Below, in pieces: positions 1 through 6,787 of a stretch of DNA of 64,000 bases. Position numbers and translations under genes: made by a program. The notes below the pieces were generated by a model. That model saw nothing but the letters and a program-made list of their open reading frames with translations, was not told the DNA's origin and made no database searches. This stretch comes from CAVWCW01 sp963753615 (GTDB lineage: Bacteria; Pseudomonadota; Gammaproteobacteria; Chromatiales; Chromatiaceae), in contig CAVWCW010000027.1 in assembly GCA_963753615.1 (NCBI GenBank), positions 124,001 to 188,000 of the forward strand, in the 5' to 3' direction. Positions within the stretch are counted from its first letter, which is position 1, and the number at the start of each line of letters is the position of its first letter.

Positions 1-466
1 ACCCGTGCGCGCCGAACCACCCCAATGCGGCACATTGTCACGCCGAATCGATCAAGGCCGACCGGCTGACACGCTTGCCGCACGCAGCGGTTGCGACCCG
101 GGATGGCGCGATGCCAAGCAGTGCAGGTATTCAAGGTCGCACGAGTCGGCCGAAGAATACCGAATCCGCATGACGATGGCTTTGCAATGATCGCGCCAAT
201 CTATGGGACGGGAGGGTCGACTCCCCATCGCAGGCGGGTTCCGGCGCGCAGATTCAGCGGACCTGACATCCGCAATCCTCAGAAGACCATTCACGATCGG
301 CCGCTGTCGTCTCTTTGAACCGACCCAGTGGGAGCCTTATCGCCGGCACGTCTCCTCTAGACGGCGCGGCTGTTCCTGGTTGCCGGCGCCAGGCCGGGCA
401 ACAAGACGGGGGATCGGATAGGCTGGACAACCTACCCCGTTTGCAGTTCGGGCGAGGGCCAGAACA
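1..466. other. no gene recognised
   Basis: Several short open frames overlap on both strands, but none has a family motif, a convincing ribosome binding site or a hydrophobic pattern that can be defended. I see no tRNA, repeat or insertion-sequence end. It may be the remains of accessory DNA continuing beyond the window edge. Confidence 0.4.
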
Positions 467-589
467 CTATTCGAAATGGCGAATAACGAAAGTGATAAAG
501 GCCCACATCAAGGCCATTGCGCCGAGCGCGTACACCGCAACTTTGATCAAATGGATAAAATCAGGGTCGTCATCCCGCTTTTGATTCAT
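467..589 (-). CDS. small single-pass membrane protein, 40 aa
   Basis: The frame encodes 40 residues: a charged, acidic N-terminal stretch (NQKRDDDPDF) followed by about 20 hydrophobic residues (roughly 15-35) and a short basic end (IRHFE). I chose the ATG at 589 because a GGAG lies eight bases upstream on the minus strand, while the longer upstream extension looks non-coding. The pattern is that of a small inner-membrane protein with one helix. I do not recognise a family and no neighbour suggests a role. It stands alone in sparsely coding DNA, so chance remains possible. Confidence 0.45.
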   Translation of the reverse strand: MNQKRDDDPDFIHLIKVAVYALGAMALMWAFITFVIRHFE

Positions 590-1217
590 GCCACAGGCTC
601 CGGGCAGGGTTGAAAGGTCACCGTGCGTGCTGTTCATTGCACCGGCGCTCGGATTGACGCACCTTTCCGGAGCATTCGAGCGTGCCAGCGTCTGCTCGGA
701 GCACGTCACGTCCCTCGCTAAGACCAGGACACTCGGAAGCCCGTTGGGGAAAATCGGAAAACGCCGCTGCTGTCCTTAAATGCGGGGATGCGCAATCGCC
801 CGGTACATCCAGAGGCGCCCCAATCCCGGCCAGGCAATGCTCCTGTCGTCGTTTCGGCGGCGTAACCACTCGACGGACCTGCAACGCGCTCGAAATAACG
901 AACCGCAGCGTGTGGGGTGGCGTAGCGTTCGCGAGCAATTGTAGCTCGATTTTTGCTCCGGTCGATGGCGGGGCTCTCTTGGCTTTGTTCGAACACGCCT
1001 GTCGGGGTACCTGGGAGGAGGACCCCGCCCCTGCGAGATTGCTAAGCGTTGGACCGCTCTGGCCCAGAACGCAGCGTCCGTCCTTTGCGACGCCTGGCCA
1101 CTGCGGGGACTCCAGGACGAGTCTTGCTCACCGGCCCCTGACACAACTGAACTCAAGGTATCGTCTCGGTTTAGCGTCCATAGGAATCAGGCATTACCGG
1201 CCCGCCAACATGCCAAT
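590..1217. other. no gene recognised
   Basis: Overlapping open frames on both strands are rich in Arg, Ser and Pro, as expected from GC-rich non-coding DNA. No motif, RNA gene or repeat was found. The segment ends at the CRP-like site upstream of the Flp-type pilin. Confidence 0.4.
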
Positions 1218-1237
1218 AATGTGAGTTGCATCACATA
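1218..1237. promoter_or_regulatory. CRP/Vfr-type binding site
   Basis: The sequence reads TGTGA (1220-1224), six bases, TCACA (1231-1235), which is the full consensus core of a CRP/Vfr operator. It lies about 85 bp before the pilin start codon. If transcription starts near 1284-1290, the centre of the site is about -57 to -62, the usual class I activator position. That cAMP-CRP activates the pilin gene is an inference. Confidence 0.6.
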
Positions 1238-1244
1238 ACAATAG

Positions 1245-1277
1245 TTGACTTTTTTGGTGAGCGCGCTGGTTTATTAT
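1245..1277 (+). promoter_or_regulatory. possible sigma-70 promoter of the Flp-type pilin gene
   Basis: TTGACT at 1245-1250 is a good -35 box, and AT-rich DNA with TATTAT at 1272-1277 could be the -10. The spacing of 21 bp is too long, and a shifted -10 (TTTATT, 1270-1275) still gives 19 bp. A poor promoter behind a perfect CRP site fits activator dependence, but the exact boxes are uncertain. Confidence 0.35.
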
Positions 1278-1312
1278 TGATTTCAGACACTCACTGCAAG
1301 GGGGAGAGCAAA

Positions 1313-1459
1313 ATGTTTGAGGACAAGAAGACGATTGCTGCTACGAAGAGTCACGCCGGATTTGATCCGATTGAATATGGATTGATCACAGGCGCCGTGT
1401 TGGTGGTGAGTACGCTCATCATCGCCGCGGGTCTCCTTGGTACGCTGCCGGGGTTCTGA
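1313..1459 (+). CDS. Flp-family type IVb pilin-like protein, 48 aa
   Basis: The product has a 17-residue charged leader, then Gly18 followed by FDPIEYGLI and a hydrophobic helix ending in GTLPGF. Gly followed by four residues and Glu-Tyr is the prepilin peptidase signature of Flp pilins of the Tad system, with Glu at +5 of the mature protein. The ATG at 1313 has GGGGAG six bases upstream; longer starts lack this. The length matches Flp pilins (about 50-60 residues). No tadA, cpaB, rcpA or prepilin peptidase gene is nearby, so it is an orphan in this window. Its role (filament subunit, pseudopilin or decoy) cannot be settled here. Confidence 0.7.
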   Translation: MFEDKKTIAATKSHAGFDPIEYGLITGAVLVVSTLIIAAGLLGTLPGF

Positions 1460-1725
1460 AGGCCCATCCACCTTGGCCGTCGATAACCGCGGCGCTATTT
1501 TTTGCGCCAGCGAAGGCCGGCCTTAGGGTTCAAGTATCTGAACCTGTTCGAATAACGAGGAATTACAACGCTGGCGTTTGCAGACATCACGATGAAGAAC
1601 GCCGAGAATGGCGTTTGATTCCGGACGTCGGGGACGCCCCCCCTGCTAGTCATTCGGATTGATACCGCACCTCGACGGCCGGCCTGCGCTTGCCCCCGAG
1701 GCAGGTCTGCACTGACCAGGAGTAA

Positions 1726-2109
1726 ATGCTCCGGGGATTGTGCTGGGCGACCAAACCCGAGAGCCTTTCGGTGGAAAAGGGTACAATCCTGCTGTTGCAC
1801 CTTCGCCCCGAAATTTGGAACACCAACCGCCCGCTTTATGAAGACCAGCGCTCTCAGTAATTTGGGCTTCTTCGGTATTCTTAACCTGTTTGTCGGGCAT
1901 ACGCCTTTGACACCGCACGATAGCGTCTGGTCGAATCTGAGCGGAATTAGAGCGTCACGACGTGGTTCTCCCGCGGCAGTATGCCGTGGCTCGGCGTATA
2001 TACCCGAAGCAACGGCGAGATAACCCCCCGGCAATACCGTTCGGAACCTCTGCTTGCCACGATCAACCGGTTGGACGATGTGGACCTGTACGATGAGCTT
2101 GAACAATAG
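1726..2109 (+). pseudogene. decayed reading frame with in-frame stops
   Basis: One frame begins with ATG at 1726 (AGGAG just upstream) and gives a protein-like stretch ending WNTNRPLYEDQRSQ before TAA at 1858. The same frame has further stops at 1882, 1921 and 1948, then reads 52 plausible residues (TWFSRGSMPWLGVYTRSN onward) to LYDELEQ and a TAG at 2107-2109. Such stretches broken by TAA/TAG suggest a gene inactivated by nonsense mutations. I do not recognise the family. Its end overlaps the candidate start of the next gene, as in an operon. Chance coding look is a real alternative. Confidence 0.3.
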
Positions 2110-2884
2110 CGATAAAGAAACTGGAAACATGAATGAAACTCCAGCCAGAAGCGCTCTGAAGCATGGCCCCGTTATTCTCCAGTCGGAAGACCTCCTTCCG
2201 GATGAGAACCGAGCGAAGAAGGATCTCACGCTAGCGGAGCTCAACCATATTTTCAAAATGTATTTGCAGGAACGCGAATCGGATAAACGAGATATCTCTA
2301 TTATCGGCCAGTTCTCGGTCATCTTTAATGATCCGATGTTTTCGGTATGGCATACCCTGAGTAAATCCGCTCAAAGCGACTCTCTGTCCAAGCAGGTGAT
2401 CATGCCTCCGGTCTACGACGATCTGATTACTCCCATCGGAACCACGGCCGGTGACTCCCAGATCATTAAAGGCGTAGTGAAAGATGCGGTTCAGAATGCT
2501 ATCGACAGCTTTTCCCACGCTGCTTTCTTGCAGAAAAAGTACGTAACCCGCTTCCCCGGAATCAAGATTATTCTGTTTGTCGACCAACTCAACAAGCTCA
2601 TGGTCCTGGCCGTAATCGACAACGGTTTCGGGGCAAAAATCACCAAGCCAAAGAAGTCATACACTGGCGAGGAGTATGGTGACGACTTCGGGTCCCGGCT
2701 AGTCGATTGGGCGATTCGGCGCTTCATCGAGAAGGACGAAGGAGAGGTGAGACGCGATATCGCCTATACCGGCGGTCAGGGCATGGCGATGAAGAAACTA
2801 AAGGTGGAGTTGCAACTGGACGTAAACGTCCTTTTCCTCGCATCGGGGGCCGTATTCGAGCTGAAGTTGAAAAACTATTTCTGA
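2093..2884 (+). CDS. GHKL (Bergerat-fold) ATPase-like protein, about 263 aa
   Basis: The C-terminal half carries the hallmarks of a GHKL ATP-binding fold: an N-box-like DAVQNAID, a G1 box VIDNGFGA, and a G2-like YTGGQGMAMKKL before a final beta-rich end. No histidine-kinase dimerisation domain, membrane helix or receiver domain is seen in the first 100 residues, which are polar (LNHIFKMYLQERES). It could be an anti-sigma-factor-type kinase, a stand-alone sensor ATPase or part of a defence-type module. ATG 2093 is preferred (GGA eight bases upstream, overlapping the decayed frame before it); ATG 2129 is possible. Base composition is visibly more AT-rich than the housekeeping genes, suggesting transfer. 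Confidence 0.6.
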   Translation: MSLNNSDKETGNMNETPARSALKHGPVILQSEDLLPDENRAKKDLTLAELNHIFKMYLQERESDKRDISIIGQFSVIFNDPMFSVWHTLSKSAQSDSLSKQVIMPPVYDDLITPIGTTAGDSQIIKGVVKDAVQNAIDSFSHAAFLQKKYVTRFPGIKIILFVDQLNKLMVLAVIDNGFGAKITKPKKSYTGEEYGDDFGSRLVDWAIRRFIEKDEGEVRRDIAYTGGQGMAMKKLKVELQLDVNVLFLASGAVFELKLKNYF

Positions 2885-3110
2885 TAATCGCTGGCCACAA
2901 CAGCCGGAGGCCGCCCAAACGCATACTTTGGAGCGGTTTTCGGAGTGACTGAAACGGAATTGCACGAAAGTACCTTTTGGAGCTGCCCAAGATCAGAGAA
3001 CCGGAGCCATCATGGCTCGGCGAGAAAGAGCCGGCGGGCAACCAACAGCGGATTAATCGATTTCGCAGATTCCGGTCAGTGAGTAGGTGCAGACGAAGCG
3101 CGATTCTTCC

Positions 3111-3725
3111 TCACCCCGATATCAGCTGCCACCCGTCTTTGACCAGGACGGTCGCAAAAAAGAGCAATGCCCCTCCCAGGATGCGGTTGATCCAAAGGTA
3201 CCATCTGCCCTGGAGCATTCTGCGCCACCGGCCGACAAGCACAGCCAAGACGATCTTTGTGCCCACCAGCATGGAATAGAACCCGGCCAGCCATAGGATC
3301 GCAACCGGCGGGCCGGCGGCCCACGCCTTGTGAAGCAGCGGCGTGCCGACGGTAATCCAGAAAAGATAGGGGTGAGGATTTAGCACATTGGCTATGACGC
3401 CCCGTTTCACCGATCTAGGTGCCCGGACAGTTTCACCGGGCACAATCGGTTTTGCGGCCATGTTCTCCCAGGCCAAATAGGAGAGGTACGCGGCTCCGGC
3501 CAGGGAAAGCACACCCAGAGGCAAGGGCGCGGTCACGCGGGAGCCGAGCACAAGTGCCGCAACGATGATCGGGATATCCGTGATCAATGGGGCCACTGCC
3601 ACCTTGATGCCTTCGGCGATGCCGTGCGACAAGGACTGGGCGATCACCAGGGTGAGCAGGGGGCCGGGGGCAATTCCCGCGGAGAATCCCAATACCAATC
3701 CGGTAAGCAACTGGTATGTTGGCAA
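3111..3725 (-). CDS. LysE/RhtB-family transporter
   Basis: A 204-residue, strongly hydrophobic protein with about six predicted membrane helices. The N-terminal FSAGIAPGPLLTLVI matches the G-x-x-x-G-P-G-P signature of LysE/RhtB amino-acid exporters, and NVLNPHPYLFW is the conserved loop after helix 3. Members export amino acids or related small molecules across the inner membrane; the substrate cannot be inferred. Length is typical (about 200-210). It is not in an evident operon: the next feature on the same strand is a polA fragment. Confidence 0.8.
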   Translation of the reverse strand: MPTYQLLTGLVLGFSAGIAPGPLLTLVIAQSLSHGIAEGIKVAVAPLITDIPIIVAALVLGSRVTAPLPLGVLSLAGAAYLSYLAWENMAAKPIVPGETVRAPRSVKRGVIANVLNPHPYLFWITVGTPLLHKAWAAGPPVAILWLAGFYSMLVGTKIVLAVLVGRWRRMLQGRWYLWINRILGGALLFFATVLVKDGWQLISG

Positions 3726-3914
3726 AATGGCGCCTATCAGTCGGTAATCACGCTGTTCAGCGAGAATCTACGGAATCTATGCGTCGGATCTTTCCATTTA
3801 CCCTCCACAGATGCGAGCGCGTGAAATATCTTTCTCCCTTGCATTGGGTTGGACAATAACTCCAGCCGGCGCGATACACCAGCGAACAGGGTCGCTCGAA
3901 CTCCCCGGAAAAGG

Positions 3915-4211
3915 CCACCATACCGGAGGCTGACATGCCGTAGTCGAGGTCGAAGGTGATGGCCTCGGCGGAGTGCCGCTGCTCCGCGCCGACTCGGCCA
4001 AGTGCAATTCTGTCACCCCCGCGGCGCTGACCTTGCGGATGTCCGCTCCGGCGATAAAGGCGGCCGCCACAGGGCCAGGCGTGGTGTACGCCGGCTCGGC
4101 GCGCGCTGATCTCCTCCGCGGGCGGTCGTAGCACGTGGGGTTGAGCTTGCTCGGGCCCCAGTGCGCTTGTTGGTACTTCAGGGCGGTCCAGCCCAGATAC
4201 TTTCTGGCCGC
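3915..4211 (-). pseudogene. polA: degraded, internally deleted polA fragment
   Basis: Read on the minus strand, this region gives AARKYLGWTALKYQQ, matching ARKYLNWTTIKYEE of the PolA at 6.8-9.5 kb. After about 35 unrelated residues the same frame gives AAAFIAGADIRKVSAAGV, matching EAFAAGADIHQATAAEV. A shifted frame then gives GAEQRHSAEAITF and DLDYGMSASGM, matching the polymerase O-helix region (AEQRRSAKAINF, GLIYGMSAFGL). About 250 residues between the first two segments are missing. No start, stop or intact frame remains, so it is a non-functional remnant of a partial duplication or of a foreign polA. The homologous pieces are in the same order and strand as in the main polA. Confidence 0.75.
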
Positions 4212-4298
4212 TTGCTTGCAACCCCTTTGAGTTCGATTTCTGATCGAAGCGCGTTATAGTTGGCCGGTAGGTACCGTTCCGCAGGGAGGCGGTAAACT

Positions 4299-6011
4299 AT
4301 GGGCATACCCCGTCAAATCCTCGGGGCATTAAAAGGACAGGAACTCTTGCCCCGGTATTTTTCGATGCAGAGCAATCCAAGAACGAAGTTTTTGCTTCCC
4401 ACCCCGATTTTCGTTGCCACCGGCCTGCTGCTGGCTAAATTGCTTCTGCTTCCGCCACGCCCGGGGCCGTCATCCGTCGGCGCTCTGTTCGGCTCGGACA
4501 TCGCTCTGTTCGGCGCAGTCTTGGTAGCGGCAGTACTGATTCCGCAGGTCGCCGATCGGCGCCTGCGTCTGGGAGGGCACCTATTGCTCCTCCTGCTGCT
4601 GATCAGCTACGGTCTGGACACGATCCTGCGCATTGTCGTCAATCAGCCGCTGAATCCCGCCGACTTGCTGAAATATCTCGGCGAGTGGCGGGCAATCGCC
4701 AGTTTCATCGGCTGGCAACACCTGCTGATATTGCTAGTGATCATTGCGACCTGGCATAGACGGCTCCCTGTAAGCTCCGGTTCCAACTCATCCTGGTTTG
4801 CACTGGGCATCGCTTCAACCTTGTACGGACTCGCCAGCGTGCCTTGGGCGGCGCTAGTGGAGGAGAGCCCGAGGCAGCGCTTGAACTTTATCGCAGCTCA
4901 CCCCGAGGCCAACTTCTACTCGCCCGAAACTATCTCCGAGCTAAGCAGGGACTGGCCCGGACAGCACCAGCTCGATGTGCCCAAAGAAATCCGGCAGATC
5001 GTCCTGGTAGTGGTGGAGTCGCTATCGGCCGAAGACTCCTTACGGACCTCGGGCTTGGGCCACCGTCTGCCTCGGCTGGATCAACTCTCGCGGGATGGCG
5101 TGCTATTCGACAACTTCCTGGCGAATTACTCCGATACGGAGGGGGGGGTAGTCTCCCTGTTCGGCGGCTTTCCACCCATCCCATACCCCGGGGGCAACCG
5201 CAGCCTCTACAAAGCCTTCGAGCACGGACAATCCGCAGTGGAAGGACTCAACTGGATGGGCTTTCATACCGAGTTCCTCACTACCGGACCCTTGTCCTTT
5301 CTCAGCAAAGGGGCCTACTTGAGGGAGATCGGCATGCAGCGGGTACGCGGGCTCAACGAGGTCGAGGACTTCGCCGCGGCGCCCAGGCACAGTTTTGACG
5401 CGCCCGCCGATGCCCTCCTTTACCGAGAGGCGCTGCGGCGCATCGAGGCGTTGGAGCAGTCGACCCGCCCCTACTTCCTGGCCCTGCTTACGGTTACCAG
5501 CCATCGCCCACCGCGCGATCCGGACGGCCGCGGCAACAACCAGGATCTTGTCTGGGAGTATGTCGACCGCCAGCTGTTCAGCTTCTACCAGGAGTTGCGC
5601 CACCAAGGTTTCTTCGAGGACGGCCTCCTGCTCATCACTGGCGACCATCGCAAAATGTACCCCATACCTGACGAGGTTCAGCGCCATTACGGTGACAGCA
5701 GTGTGGCGAGAGTCCCCTTGGTGGCCGTTGGCCCCGGCCTCCCCGCGGGTCGCATCGACCATCGGCTGTTCCAACAATCGGATCTGTTGCGGAACCTGGG
5801 TGGCATCGCCCGCGAAGATCAGCCCCTGACCGCAATGGCGACCTATGTCGAGCGCTACACGCTGCATTACACCGAGACCTCGGCCTACGGCGGGCTGCGG
5901 GTGATCGATGCGCAAGGCCGGGTATTTCCGGCGCGGGTTTTCGGTAATCGGTTGGTGTGGCAGAGCGAGCCGCCTCAGCAGGCCGCCAGTTACGAGCTCG
6001 AACTAGCATAG
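4299..6011 (+). CDS. LTA synthase/sulfatase-like phosphotransferase, membrane-anchored
   Basis: A 570-residue protein. The first 180 residues hold four to five hydrophobic helices (roughly 33-50, 64-81, 90-108, 132-150, 162-180). A periplasmic alkaline-phosphatase-superfamily domain follows: IVLVVVESLSAED near 235 (nucleophile/metal strand), a mid-domain NYSDTEGG, and LLITGDHRKMYP near 446 (the metal-binding GDH of sulfatase/LtaS enzymes). Gram-negative members transfer phosphoglycerol or phosphoethanolamine onto glycans or lipids; the acceptor here is unknown. ATG 4299 has GGAGG nine bases upstream. The PA14 gene 20 bp downstream is likely a partner or a detached C-terminal domain. Confidence 0.8.
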   Translation: MGIPRQILGALKGQELLPRYFSMQSNPRTKFLLPTPIFVATGLLLAKLLLLPPRPGPSSVGALFGSDIALFGAVLVAAVLIPQVADRRLRLGGHLLLLLLLISYGLDTILRIVVNQPLNPADLLKYLGEWRAIASFIGWQHLLILLVIIATWHRRLPVSSGSNSSWFALGIASTLYGLASVPWAALVEESPRQRLNFIAAHPEANFYSPETISELSRDWPGQHQLDVPKEIRQIVLVVVESLSAEDSLRTSGLGHRLPRLDQLSRDGVLFDNFLANYSDTEGGVVSLFGGFPPIPYPGGNRSLYKAFEHGQSAVEGLNWMGFHTEFLTTGPLSFLSKGAYLREIGMQRVRGLNEVEDFAAAPRHSFDAPADALLYREALRRIEALEQSTRPYFLALLTVTSHRPPRDPDGRGNNQDLVWEYVDRQLFSFYQELRHQGFFEDGLLLITGDHRKMYPIPDEVQRHYGDSSVARVPLVAVGPGLPAGRIDHRLFQQSDLLRNLGGIAREDQPLTAMATYVERYTLHYTETSAYGGLRVIDAQGRVFPARVFGNRLVWQSEPPQQAASYELELA

Positions 6012-6030
6012 TCAACGCAGCGAACACCAG

Positions 6031-6579
6031 GTGCGCAAGCAAAACTCCCAACTGGCGTGGCGCCCCCTGTTCGAGCCACCGAAACCGCTACCAGGGGAGG
6101 CCAGTTCCCGACCCGGTTTGGTTCTCGAGGTCTACCAGGGCACCGAGATCGACCAGCGCCTGCACCCGGGCTTGCCCCGATTTCTGCACAGTAAGCAGGT
6201 AAAGCAACTGGACTTTCCAAACCTTTCCACCCTGCTGTCGGAACCGAGCAGCAATTATGCCTTGAGGGTGAGGGGTCGGTTGCATTGCCCAACCGGCGGG
6301 CGATACTGGTTCCGGCTGGAATCGGACGACGGCGCGGGGCTGGCGATTGATCGCGCGGTGGTAATCGACGCCGATTACCCTCGCGCCTTCGCTCCCGAGG
6401 ATGGGGTGGTTGCGCTTGAAGCCGGGGAACACGACCTGGAACTCCGATTCTTCCAGAACGGGGGAAGGGCCGGGCTTCGGCTTTCCTGGAAACGCCCGGG
6501 GGATCGCGATTGGAATCCGATTCCAGAGGCCTCCCTCTCGCACCTATCGCCCACGCTCAACCGCCGGCGGTTGAATTGA
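6031..6579 (+). CDS. PA14-domain protein, possibly C-terminal part of the preceding enzyme
   Basis: The 182 residues contain a PA14-like beta-sandwich: SNYALRVRGRLHCPTGGRYW, then RLESDDGAGLAIDRAVVID, and GEHDLELRFFQNGGRAGLRL followed by SWKRPG. PA14 domains bind carbohydrates. There is no signal peptide or membrane segment, and the start (GTG 6031) has no good ribosome binding site, which is odd for a stand-alone secreted domain. The frame is open from 6007, just before the stop of the LTA-synthase-like gene (6011), so a single base change could fuse the two. Either it is a separate gene or one sulfatase-PA14 protein was split by a frameshift. Confidence 0.65.
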   Translation: MRKQNSQLAWRPLFEPPKPLPGEASSRPGLVLEVYQGTEIDQRLHPGLPRFLHSKQVKQLDFPNLSTLLSEPSSNYALRVRGRLHCPTGGRYWFRLESDDGAGLAIDRAVVIDADYPRAFAPEDGVVALEAGEHDLELRFFQNGGRAGLRLSWKRPGDRDWNPIPEASLSHLSPTLNRRRLN

Positions 6580-6787
6580 ACCGATGACGGCATCGGAATC
6601 GCTAGCGTCGACTTCGCCCCCTGAACCCGCTCGGACCGGCAGGAGCCAACGGGCCCTGCCCAACCTGCATATTTCACCAGGCCGCCAGAATCAACTTGCG
6701 AGTCTGCGAGACACGGCTGAAAGGGGTGCCGGAAACAGATTATCCGGTAGCGTCGAGCCTGCCGCTGCTGCCGCAGCAGCCTCTCCC

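Noticed and set aside
1489..1507. GGCGC-tatttttt-GCGCC hairpin after the pilin gene as a terminator
   Set aside because: The stem is only 5 bp and the T run lies in the loop rather than after the stem.
1726..2109. Reassigned stop codons to explain the interrupted frame
   Set aside because: Other genes in the window end at TAA, TAG and TGA in normal places, so a different genetic code is excluded.
1495..2322. A 275-codon open frame on the minus strand
   Set aside because: It overlaps the GHKL-like gene and the decayed frame on the plus strand, has no motif, and its composition fits a shadow of plus-strand coding.
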